DNA of 64,000 nucleotides, taken from NCBI RefSeq assembly GCF_047663525.1, contig NC_092591.1, positions 52,305,501-52,369,500 on the forward strand. Direction: 5' to 3'. Position numbers and translations under genes: made by a program. Position 1 is the first letter of the stretch, and every line of letters begins with the position of its first letter. The notes beneath the pieces are model-generated. The model searched no databases and was not told the DNA's origin. It saw nothing but the letters and a program-made list of their open reading frames with translations. This DNA comes from Anas platyrhynchos. Lineage: Eukaryota > Chordata > Aves > Anseriformes > Anatidae. Shown one piece after another: positions 1-11,200 of the stretch.

Positions 1-144
1 CCGAATGGTGCGGTGCCATCGCTCCTGTGGCATCACGGAAGGGAAAATGTCCTCTCTGAGCACCTTACGGATCTCATTTCCTGATTTTTTGTTGTTGGTG
101 GTGGTTTGTTTGATTCTGTGAATCCACAAAAACCTTTTGGGAAA

Positions 145-392
145 ATGTTCAGGCTGGAGAAGACCCCTGAGATCATCCAGTCCAACCTTTAGCCTAGTAC
201 TGCCAAGCCCACCACCAAACCGTGCTGTGAGTTCTCCATCTACACCCTTCTTGAGGGCAAAACCACCAGGGATGGTGACAACCACTTCCCTGGGCAGCCC
301 GTTCCAATACCACAGTGCCCTTTCAGTAAAGACACTTCTAATGCCCAACCTAAGCCTCCCCTGGTGCAAATTGAGGCCATTTTATAATTATT
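145..392 (-). mobile_element. CR1 LINE 3' fragment, reverse orientation
   Basis: Read on the minus strand, this matches the conserved 3' end of avian CR1. It has the 'GGTTGGACTGGATGATCTC' type segment, seen here in reverse near 165-185, and the reverse of the 'GGGCTGCCCAGGGAAGTGG' type segment near 285-300. No ORF is preserved. The 8-bp tail is not recognisable at its left edge. Edges are approximate because I compared with the consensus from memory. Confidence 0.8.
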
Positions 393-395
393 TTA

Positions 396-2379
396 TAATT
401 ATGTCGTAAACTGAGGAGGAAACACTCCCATGCCCAGTAAAGGCTCGTGCAGGGCCAGCTCACCTTCTCCTGGAGCAGGAGGTGGTTGCACAGTGCAGTG
501 GGGTAACCGCCTCAGCCGAGCAGTCTGGGATCTTTCACTTTCCACCTCTGTGGCTTAACGAGCTTCCTCTTAATTAATTCCCAAGCAGCATCGCATTGCA
601 CCGCATCACATCGCATCGCTGTACCTGGGCAGCCCGGTCTGGAGGGAGTGCTGCTGTCCCATGAGCATAGAGGAAAGCACCTCCAGGTATTTAATTGGCA
701 GAGCAATTAGCGTAACCGGTGCCAGGGGACAAGGGACCGTGCCTCCAAGCTGTGTTACCAGCATCTGCGGTGGCAGAGTCTCCGCGGCGCCCAGCGCCCT
801 CCTGGGCTTTGCACAGCCCTGCAGAGCCCTGACCTGGGGCTGGTGGCTGGGGGTGGGCAGCGGGGAGCTGGGGTCCCCACCAGAAGTCCCCACCAGAAGA
901 CTTGGCTTGCTTTGAAAGCCAGGCGAGGTTCGCTTGGGTCCGATTTCAAACAAAACCAGATCCGCCGCGATAATTTACGGCTCTGTCTCGAACAGGGATT
1001 CTTTGTTTGGAAGCATTTGCATCGAGGAGGCTGGAGTTATTTATTAGGAGCTGGTGAAAGGGAAGTCTTCTTCCTCGGCTTGATTTAAGACCCTGTTGTT
1101 GTGGAAGATTTTTTCCCTCTGCCTGTGAAGAAAATGACCTTTCTTGGGCAGGAGGGACGGGGCCTGGCGAAAAGGCAGGGAGGGAGGCAGAGAGGGAACA
1201 CAGCCCGGCTGTGAAACAGCTCTTGGCTAGCACAGAGCTGCGTGAAGGATGTTTATGCGCTTGTTACTTTCAGTCCCGGCTTCTGGCAAATCTGTGTTTT
1301 CCCTTTGAGAAATATCTGGGGGTCCTGCCCTTGATCGTTAAAGACCCATTTCAGGCTCTTTTCGCAGCAGCCTCCGATGGCTGAGGGAGCTCGGGCTCTG
1401 CTCCCCCAGCCTCTCGGGGGAAACCCAGCGAGGCAGCTGCATATGGGCAGCACCAACGTGGCTGGCGTGTTTTGGCCAGGGTCTTGTGTTTTGGCTGGGG
1501 ACGTGTGCCAGGGGGTCCAGCAGGGCACAGGGTGACAGCACAGGGACCCGCACGGCTCTCCGATGCTCTCAAAGGGGCAGAAACATGGAAGGACGTGGCT
1601 CAGTGCCTTCACTGGTGGTAGGCAGGGCAGGGCCGCAGGGGATAGAGCTGCTGGAGCAGCACTGAGAGGCAGGAGGGGAAGGGAGAAGGGAATAACTCGA
1701 AAGCAGGCAGCCTCGGGGTGAAGGGAGGCACGCAGCACCGCCTGCTTTCAGCCACCTTCCAGCAGGAGCACCCCTGAGGTCAGGCACCCCCGGGACCCAA
1801 CCAAACGGGGTGAAATGCTGCCCGCTTATCCTCGTGAAGAGATGGATCCATGTTTTTCTCTGACATATCTGTTTGTTTCCCAAAATAACTGCGAGGCTTA
1901 TCAACCAGCTCCTCCTCTTCCCAGAAGACCGGCCCAAAATAACCAATCCACCACTTTTAGGGGTTTCGTTATGAGTTTTATGACCATGTCTACATGTGCA
2001 TGTTTACTCCTGGGTGAAGAGTCCCCGTGTATTTGTATTGTGCGGACAAGCGGGCAGAGCAGGGAAATGGCAGGACTGCCCAGGTTTCTGCTTAGCTTTA
2101 GGTGCAGGGTTAGCTTTAGGATTTCAGGCTGGCAAGGTTGATGAATGGTATTTAGACTTCGTTGGGCTTGCACGGGTTCTTCTCAGGGTCCCATCCCCAA
2201 GTTTAGGAACCAGAGCCTGGTGGCTCTCCTCTCCCTGCTCCGCAGGGCCCCCTTGGTGCTTCCACACTCAGAAAGGGCTTCTTCTGCCAGCACAGATGGG
2301 AGTCTGGACCTGGGAGGAAGGGGGCTTCACATGAGGGGACACTCAAATTTCCTGGTTTTCTAGGGTGAAACTTCTTCCC
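396..2379. other. Intergenic, no gene recognised
   Basis: This is mixed, locally GC-rich, unique-looking sequence. ORFs on both strands are short, overlapping and low in complexity, and none resembles a known protein. Apart from a short GCATC-type repeat near 590-619, I see no repeat or RNA gene here. Confidence 0.6.
588..619. repeat. GCATC/GCATT-type pentanucleotide microsatellite
   Basis: An imperfect tandem array of GCATC-like pentamers (GCATC GCATT GCACC GCATC ACATC GCATC GC) spans about 32 bases. It has no evident coding role. Confidence 0.7.
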
Positions 2380-3440
2380 TCTGTCCTCTACAGTAAAGAA
2401 GTAGCTTCAAAGATGAATATTAAAAGGAAACGAGTAAAAAAGGCTTGCAGATAGCCAGACTCTGGATATGAGGAGTCTATGATAAATTTAACCACAAGAA
2501 AGACTTTTCAAAATGAGTAAAAATAGCTAACATAGCTAAATAGTAGATAGAATATTATTGGAAGTAAAATATATCCTGGAAAAAAAAAAAAAAAAAAAGC
2601 ATAAATCATGTCCAAAGAGGCAAAACTGGAGGCATCATAAATGCCGGGATGCTAAATGTGAAATCATAATAAGACATGCTTAAAAAAAGATTTTGAAGAA
2701 TGGCTTGTAAAAGGCTAGAAACTTCTTCTGATATGAACTTTTGCAAACACATAGAAAGAAAGAAGCTGACAAGAAAGTCTTTGGCTTTCCTTCTGAATGG
2801 GGATGCGAATGAACCCTCCAGGAGGAGAAGGTGGTATTAGGAAAACTAAGTGCCTTCCATGCAGCACTATAACTCTGGATATTTGATTATACATTCAACA
2901 CAAACTACTCTAAAGTAGCAGTTATTATTGGTAGTGAAAGAGATGCTGGAGTTGCTGTGGACAGTTTCATGTTGGCTTGCCTCTCAGCAAGGATTAAGGG
3001 GTGGGGATGTGGAGCGTTATTAGGGAAGAAACCAAGAGCAAAACAACAATCCTAATCTAACAGCAATGTAAAACCGCAGTGCTCTGCTATCTCGAATTAT
3101 CTGTGTAGGTCGAGTTAGTTCCCAAAAAAGTATATCTAAAAGTATCTGCTGCAGGATGGAGATGCAATAGTGTAGGACCGTCCAGTTCAGAAAATCCCAT
3201 GAGAACAGGAGAGAGATGCAGGAGCTCATGAAATGAGAGATCGATGAGGAACTTGTTAGTAATTTCTGACAATTCAAGAGCTGAAGCACCATACGAGCTA
3301 TCAGACAGCAGGTTTAGGACAAACAAGAGGAAATATTTTTATTGCACAATAAATAACAGAAGCATACAATTCCCTGCCAAAGGATGCTGTGGATGTGGCC
3401 TGCTCAGAAAGCAGCCCGGCAGATTGCTCGGAGGAAGGTT
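2380..3440 (+). mobile_element. Old degraded CR1 LINE, ORF2-derived
   Basis: The segment reads along the plus strand like a decayed CR1 of the old amniote type. There is a 'CTGGAGGCATCATAAATGCCGGGATG' type block near 2629-2655, a 'GATGCTGGAGTTGCTGTGGACAG' type block near 2943-2966, and a 3' block near 3308-3400 resembling 'AGGAAATATTT...AATTCCCTGCCAAAGGATGCTGTGGATG'. An A-run at about 2579-2598 interrupts it. There are many stops and deletions, so no ORF survives. Assignment rests on remembered consensus sequences, and limits are approximate. Confidence 0.6.
2579..2598. repeat. Poly-A run
   Basis: About 20 consecutive A bases lie within the old CR1 remnant. Confidence 0.9.
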
Positions 3441-6400
3441 TGTGTGGGTCTGCCATCCTGCAGTCCTGTGGGGACAGGGACAGGGATGGGGACAGGCTCC
3501 CCAGAAGCCTGGGGTGCTCCTGGGTGATGTGCAGGTTCACTACAAGGCAGTCTGTCCGTCTGTCTGTCCTGTCCATGCTGGGCAGAGCACTCATTGCATG
3601 AGTTTGTGTGTGTGCTGGCTAGTTCAGGTGCTTGTAAGAGACTGGAAATTCATCTTTACAAGCACAAGGCAGAGATTTCTCTCCTCGTCCTCCCATGTCT
3701 GCGTCCCTATGGATGTGTGCTTTATCTCCTGCCCTCTGCTTAATTCCTGCATAAACACACGAAGGCTGATCTTGAAGCGAGCATCAGTGCTGCCTCCAGA
3801 ACACAGCTAAATAAAGCAGGAGAAGTCGGGTGCAGGCATACAAGTCCTTTCCAAATGTCATGTTGGTCCTGCTAGAGGAAATGGTTACAGGCTGGAAGGT
3901 TAGCTTCAGGGGGCACGGTTACAAAAATAAAGCGAGTGCCCAAACAAAAATAATTTGGCCAAATTTTGCGATGACTAAATAACTCCACTCAGTTAATGGA
4001 ATTATACCAAGCAAGGGATAAATCACCACAGACTTTGGCTCTGGGTCCGTTGCTGGAACCCAGACAATAATAACAGGTAGACCGGGATTGTGCTTTATTT
4101 CCCCGCGGTTACCAAATGTGCAGTGCCTATTTCTGCTGAGTACGCTTCGAGCTCACGGAAGACGAGCGGGAAGCCCCTGACACGGAGCAATGCCCTCACT
4201 GCCCACACAAACAAGCACACGCACGTCTGCGAGCTCTCGGCTGAGCCCCATGGAGGGGTGCTGGTGTTGCTGGATGCCTTGGCCCCACCAGGGGCCCTCT
4301 TGCTCCAGGCTTTCCAGCCTCACCTGGACACGTGCCCTTGGTGTGTCTGAGTTATCCTCCCACGTTGTCAGCTCTCCTGTCAGGACACCGGAGCTGGAGG
4401 CCTCCAGCACACACGAGGAGGGGGCTGCAGCCTGTGCAGGGCCCAGGGCCATGGGCCATGCTGGGACCAGGGCTGCTGCACACAGAAAGCTGCCTCTTTG
4501 GGCCGTGCTCCTGAAAATATAGTTGAGATGCTGTTTAGCTCGGCCTTCCCCAGGCTCGTTTTTGCTTGTGAAGCTGTTGGTTGGTGTTCCTGGCTGAACA
4601 AAACCGGCAGAGCTCCCCACCGCAGCGCGCTCCATCCGTCACACCCCGTCCTGCTCCTCCTTGCTGTCGTCCCGAAGTGAACAGCCTTCAGAGAGAGCCA
4701 TAACTCTACTTAATGCTTGCACTGCCTGCCCCAGCCTTCCTTGCACTTACAAACCTGATTTACAGCACGCAGCCTGCTTGCCTCTGTGAGCCCAGCCGAT
4801 TCACATTTTCCATTTTGCTATCTCTCCTTTGGCCTGATGCAGGCTCGAGTGGGACAGCGTGTCAGACCTGGCCTCCTCCTCAGCAGCTTGTCAAAACAAG
4901 TGTGATTTTCACCATCTCCCTCTGCTTGCTGGTAGAGCAGGTCCAAAAGCAGACCTCACAGCTGCGTCCCACTCACAGCGCTTGGCTAGCAGCTGCCCAG
5001 CATCTGATGGGGTGGGAGCAGCACGTGGGCTGTCTGGGTGAAGGGCTACCAAGCTCCCAGCAAGGGGAAAAATCACGTTTTGAAATTTTGGATTTCTTTT
5101 GCCAGGAGGGGATCACTTCTGCCCCTTTTCCTGCCGAACTCCAGAAGCTGCCGCTGATTTCAGCCAGACACCGGCGGGCAGAGGGACGGGAGGAGGCGTG
5201 TGGTGCCTCACATCAGCAGAGGCAGCTGCCGGAGGTGACCTTTTAAATTGCTCCCATAAAACCTGTTCAAGTGCCCCTGTCAGAGCCTTCAGACTTTTTA
5301 TATGCTTTGCTAAGACCTTTTATTTAATGCTGTTATGCTAAGGAAGCGGTAGGGCCCCTTGTTGTGTGCAGGAGGACTAAGGATGACAGCGTGTGAGCAG
5401 GGGAGCCTGTGAGCGCTCCAGCACCATGAGCCCCGTGTGCCCCATCCCCGCCTTCCCACAGGGATGCTGTAGCCTGGTCACCACCCAGGAGGAGCTCTGC
5501 CCTCTCTGTTGCTCACCTAGCACCATCAGCACAGTCCCAGCTGCTCCCACCACACCATCTCTCTTCTGAGCACCTCCATACCCAAAGCCCCATGTCCCAG
5601 TGGTGGCCCTGAAGCTGGGCGTGCTGCTGGGTGTGCTGTCCTCAAAGCTGAAAGCCATAGTAAAAATAAAACAGACAGCCCTCAAATGAGGAGTTTTGGT
5701 GTTGCTGTAAAGGTGTGTGGTGGGGTACTGGCTCTGCCTGGGGAGGCTGAGGTGAGGGCAGGACCTCTGCCTGCTCCCAGAGCCTCTGGCACAGCACAGC
5801 CATCCTGGTCCTGGAGGGAGATTGGAGAGGTGAGTAAATGCCTTTATGGCTCTTGAGCTGGGAAGTAAAGAGCAGGAAACCCAAAGGCGTTGTTCTCAGT
5901 GTAATCACCCCGTGGCTGCTCTGCTCCCCTCCTGAGGAACAAAATCAGAGCAGAATTACCGTGCGCTATTTTGGGATACTGACTGTCAGTGCTCAGATAT
6001 TTAAGGCTGAAGGGGCCAAGTGAGGTAACTGTTACTCGTCCCTCAAAAACCCGAGCATTTTGAGAAGTTTTTTTTGCTGGAGGGAGCACGATGGGATGAT
6101 GTGTCCCATCAGGAAGGCTAGGGCAGGCAGAAAAAGCCGTGTCAGGTGGGAGAGCGGTGCATGTTAACCCCTTCCACGTGTCCCAGTGACCTGGCTGTGC
6201 TGTTCAGCTGCATGCCTGTGGTTTCTGCAGCAGTGGCAGCCCTGTGCCCACCCGTGTGGGGTGGCAGAAGCTTTTGGCATGGCCCCGGGCCGTGTCACCT
6301 CTCAGGATTACTGTGGTCCAGGGAGAGCAGCTCTCTCTACCCCTGGCACGAGCGGCAGGGCTGTGCCAGATTAGTCACGGCATGGCCTCAGAGAGCAGGA

Positions 6401-7159
6401 TCCCAGAGAGAGGCGGGTCTGGGAGCTGTTGTGCAGTAATTAGGTTCATTATGTACTTGTTATGCAGCTATATTCATTTTATTTATGCATTTTTATACGT
6501 TGTCCTTTTAATTTTCATTATCCATTTTTCTGCTGAGGTTCCTGCTTAGGGCAAGCAGCAGTTAGTCATGCAGGATGATGAGTCTGCTGTACAGCTGGTG
6601 CTCACCCACCCCCAAGCCAGCAGTTCCTATCTTGAAGGCCTAAATCTGAAAAAAAGGAGCCTACTAGCCTGTAACTTACATTTAAACTTAAACTTAGAGC
6701 TTCTCAGCTCTCCATGGCAGCCAGGCTTCTGGCTGTCTCAGAGGGGCTGGCCCGACCTCCTAGCTGTGAGAGCAGGTGATGGAAGTTTTATTCGTGGGTC
6801 TCAGCCAACGGAGAGCTCTGGCACGCAGCTTAGGGGCAACGCGATTTTGAGGAAAGGCACGGGTCTTTGAGGTTAGTGGTCCTGTTGGCTTTTAAAAGCA
6901 GGATAACGGGATCAGGCATGTGGCTGACTTCTGCACAGACAGCTCAGAGGCCAACTGAGAGGCCCCACTCCCCACTGACTGCTGAGCCACGACTTCCAGG
7001 CTGTAAGAAACACAAATTACGTGCCAAAAAAGCAGTTTTGAGACTAAACAAAAAATGCGTTTTGGTTCCTTTTCCTTGTTTCCAGTTTCAGCCTGAATCC
7101 TCTTGAGTGCAAGTGGGTCAATAGCCTCAAGCCCTTTCTGTACACAGGAGGACCAGAAC
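3441..7159. other. Intergenic, no gene recognised
   Basis: This stretch has moderately GC-rich unique sequence. The ORFs, the largest about 180 codons, show no domain, no conserved motif and no splice-supported continuation, and they overlap on both strands. No tRNA, repeat array or mobile element was recognised. Confidence 0.55.
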
Positions 7160-7385
7160 CACAGGGCCACGGAAGAGCTGAGGCTGGCAGGGACCTCTGG
7201 TCCACCTGGTCCAACCCCTGCCCAAGCAGGGCCACCCGGAGCAGGCTGCCCAGGGCCGTGTCCAGGCGGCTTTTGAAGATCCAAGGATGGAGACACCGCA
7301 GCCTTTGGGCAACCCGTGCCTGTTCCCCATCACCTGCACAGCACAGAAGTTGCTCCTGGGGTTTGTGCCCTGCTGCCAGGCCAGG
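7160..7385 (-). mobile_element. CR1 LINE 3' fragment, reverse orientation
   Basis: The plus strand reads as the reverse of a CR1 3' end: 'CTCTGGTCCACCTGGTCCAACC' near 7195-7216, 'CAGGCTGCCCAGGGCCGTGTCC' near 7241-7262, and 'GGGCAACCCGTGCCTGTTCC' near 7307-7326. The copy is diverged and has no ORF. Its right edge fades out around 7385. Confidence 0.75.
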
Positions 7386-7842
7386 ACCACCTCGACGGGA
7401 CTTTGTGCTGCCTCCTCTGCCCGTTTTGGGGCCGCCTGGCTGCTACACCGGGCGGTTTTGCCCTTTCAGCTCTGTGTCAGCATGGCAGAACGTCTTTGCC
7501 CATATGGTGCCTTGCAGCCAGCCAGCACACGTATAGACCTGGCTATATATAAACGAGCAGGGTCAGAGCTCTATTTATAGCCTCTCTCAGCACATTCTCC
7601 TCGCTATGCATTTCTTGCCGCCGACTCCTCGCCCTGTCTCCTTGCCGCAGGAGCGCTCTGAGGTGAGACCTGCCAGCTGCACGGGGACATCTCTGCACAA
7701 GGTCGGCCTCCTGCTTCTGCCAGGCTCTGTCCTCCGGTGACAGCAGCATCCCTTGGGGATGCTTTGCTCTGAAGGGTTCCGGGCTGGTGCCCTGCCCAGT
7801 CCTATGCTCGTGGTACCTCACGGCACGAGTCCCTGCCCCTAC

Positions 7843-7877
7843 ATTTTTATTTTTATTTTTATTTTTATTTTTATTTT
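7843..7877. repeat. (ATTTTT)n microsatellite
   Basis: About six units of ATTTTT are arranged in tandem, with a final unit ending ATTTTA. Confidence 0.85.
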
Positions 7878-8217
7878 AATGTCTTGGCTCCTGGAAGCCT
7901 CTGGTCTGGCAAGGACCTCTGCTTTTTGCTGTTATAACACTTTCCACGCTTTCCGTCTATGGAAAGAAAAAGCTTGGAAAAGGGATTTCAGCATTCTCTG
8001 TAGACTGGGAAAAGAGAGGGGAAACGCATCTACTATTACAAGCTAGCCGTGACTTTCGAACAACCTCCTGTCTGAGGGAGGCATTTGGGAGCACAGGGGC
8101 CCCACTGAAGGAGAGGCACCGTGGCTCTTTTCTCACGGTGATGGCTGCTGGTCTGAGGGCTGGGGGGAGCAGAGGGTGTGTGCCTGTTGAAGGTAAGGTG
8201 GGTATTTGTAGGTGCCT

Positions 8218-8246
8218 TTTTTTTTTCCTTTTTTTTTTTTTTTTTT
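8218..8246. repeat. Poly-T tract (interrupted)
   Basis: Two T runs are separated by CC. The right-hand run is about 18 bases. Confidence 0.85.
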
Positions 8247-11200
8247 CCTAATGCATGATAATCTTGTCCTTGAGAAGCATTTCCTAGAAGCTCCATCATG
8301 AAAACCGTGTGCTACAATAGCAGCTCAGTTTGTTTGCCTGTTGCCAGTGTTCTCATCTACCCAGCTAATTTCTGTGCCATCTGCAAGAGCAGGTTTATTA
8401 CTGCTGATGTGAAACCTCAGTGTCACATCCTTTGAGCCAAAGAATCAGGGGGAGCAGCAGCTGGTGCTGTCCCCCAGGAGCAGCAGACACGTGAAGAAAT
8501 CACACAGCCCCAGCAGATTTGTACTTCTTCTTCTTTATACCAGGGTCATGCTGGGTGTCCAAGCAGGGAGTCTGGATGTGACACCTGGAGTTTGTCTGTG
8601 CTGTCATCCCCTGGACTTCGAGTACCCGTGTGGCAATATGGCACTTTAGCACGCACCTGCCTGTGCCCATCCGTTAAAAAAAGAAGATTTCAAGTCAGAA
8701 GGCCCCTTTGGAGGGACTGCAGTACATCAGTCAGTGGAGCAAACAAGCACAAACTCCAGCACAGAGAGCCACAAGCTGCAGATTTATGTCAGAAGGAGGA
8801 CTGTGCACGGGATCGTTTCAGAAAACATTTGTCAGAGGAAGGTGAGGATTACGATGGTGTGTGAAATGAACACACAAATATTACAAGTTCCTGACAGCAG
8901 CACATGATGCTTTCAAGGGAAAATATTCTACATTTCTTTGTGACTCATTAAATCCACAGGCACACGTTGTTAATGCCTTATTTGTAACACGAATCTCTTT
9001 TTGACCAATGATTGTGTAAAGCAAAAGTCTCACACTGCAAAAAATATAAGCACGTGGAGGTGCAAGGTATGGTGGGTCACAGGAGGCTGTGGTGATTAAG
9101 TGCTCCTAACCTTCAGTAGCTGTGGTGTGGTTCTCCACAGCGAGCTGCTGCCTCCGAACCCACCTCCACACGAAGCAGACGAAGCAAGGAAGGGAAAGGG
9201 GATGAAGAGCTGGAGTCTGAATTTTGGCCAGGGCCTGCTTGCTGCTCCCATTGACAGTGCCCCGAGTGCTAATTATAGTCTCCTCCCTCTGCTTTGGTCA
9301 GGGCAAATGACAAAGTGGGGTGAAACCCAAAAATAAGCAGCCTTAGAATAGTTCTCTCTACCTCTTCCTGCTAATGGCATCGCTGAACAAGACTGCTTGT
9401 TCCCCTTCAGACAAGCTCGCGGAGGTTATTTTAATCCATTTTTAGTTGCAAATAGCATTTATCAGAATAAGCATGGGCTGGTTGCCAGCTCCTTCAGATC
9501 TTTGACAGCCCAGAGGGGAAAGTCTCTGAAAAACAACTGACTGCTTCTAGTGCACGTTCCCCTGCCCAGGAGATTTTGGGGACATAATAAGGAAACATTC
9601 ATCAGATGGAGCAGAGCCCAGGAAGCAGCGTGTTGCTTGCAGCCAGTGATTCCCCTGTCATCAACGCTTGTTCCCAGGAACCAGAGCTCTTGTTCCTGTC
9701 ACCAGTGTTGATGTTTTCAGATTCAATTTAGCAGTCATTAGGAGGCAAGAAGCAGGGCTGGGAAAAGGTTACAGAGCCACTCATTTCTGGTCCGGTGGTG
9801 AGAACGTGACCCCGGCTAGCTGTGCCCCAAAATCCTCGCTGACAGCCATCCCGTGGCCACTCGATGGTCTGCAGAGCCCTCACGATCTTTGCTGAGTTCA
9901 CAGGCTGTTCAAAGCTGTGTTTTAGCAAATGCCCTATTGAGCACTAATTGGCATTCCCAGGGAAGCACGTGTGGAGCAGGCCGTGAAGATTAAATTCCCG
10001 CTTTCCCTGAAGCCATTTTGGTAATGGGAAGCATCTGGGCAACTTGCCCTACTGCTTGGTCCCAGGCTCTGCGGCTGCAATCTTTCACCAGTACAAAATT
10101 AAAGCATCTTAAGAATCGTATGCATGGTGGCCTACTGCCTGATGTCCACGGACAGGAGGGGACAGGCAAAGGACAACAGCTGACAGGAGGATGGAGATAG
10201 CATGAGATATCCCAGTGCCCGATACGGGTTGATGAAGGAGAAATTAAGGAAAGTGTTGCCACATTTGCGACGTCTTGCTGTCCTTCGTCATTTGTCGGAG
10301 TGGCTCTGAAGACCACTTAATCTGGTCTTAACCTGTTGATATCTCAGTCTTCAAGACCAGGGCATCTGAAATTCAGATCAGGAGGGCATGAGCAAGCTGT
10401 ATGCAGAAAATCTGCTGGCTGTGTGATATTTAAGGCAATTTTGGAGCCACAATCCTGGCTGAACAGCGTAGTAGTTAGAAATTCTTGGCTATGCTGAGGG
10501 AAATTGTTGTACTCCACCAAGAACACGAAGGTAACGTTAATTCTTCTCTCTCAGCTGCCACCTGAGACCCAACTGCATGTTTTCCGATGTGCCAAATTCA
10601 CCTGTTTTGCCAGTCAGGGTAAACACTTCAGGCTGATAGGGGAAATGACATCGTGCTGCTGAATTCTGCTTTCTTTGTGTCTTAAACAGGGTAAAGCCTG
10701 GCAGTAACAGAACTGACCAGACCCATTAACGTGTGGATGGAAACCAACCTGCGGGCAGCCAGTCGTCTCCCTGCGGTCCCTGGCTGTGAGGGAGGAAAGG
10801 ATGCCTGGCTGGAGGTGAGCAGCCGGCACCTTTTTATTTATTACAAGTCCAAAGGCTGACTGGGACACATGCGTGCCTTGTGTTGACCTCCATCGGTGTG
10901 AAGAAAAGCTTGATCTGCATCCCACAAACAGCTCTGCCACGGTGCTGCAGCCCTGGGAAGGCAAGGCTGGTACTGCTTCCCCTTGCACGTCCCCCAGCAT
11001 GGACTGGGGGCAAGGGGGCACAGTGGGAACAGTGCCTGCAGCCCGTGGGGAGGCAGCTCCCTGCGCTGCCCTGGGGATGCTGCTGCATCCTCCTGACTCC
11101 TAAAAGCACCCCAATGCTTTTGGCCAGGGAATGAGCCTGTCTGCCTCACCCCGCCTCAGCTGTGTGCTCGCACCTGTGTTTTCAGGGATGGGTGCTGCTC

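Noticed and set aside
3244..3810. 188-codon plus ORF
   Set aside because: It starts inside an old CR1 remnant and runs into unique sequence with no domain. It is a chance ORF.
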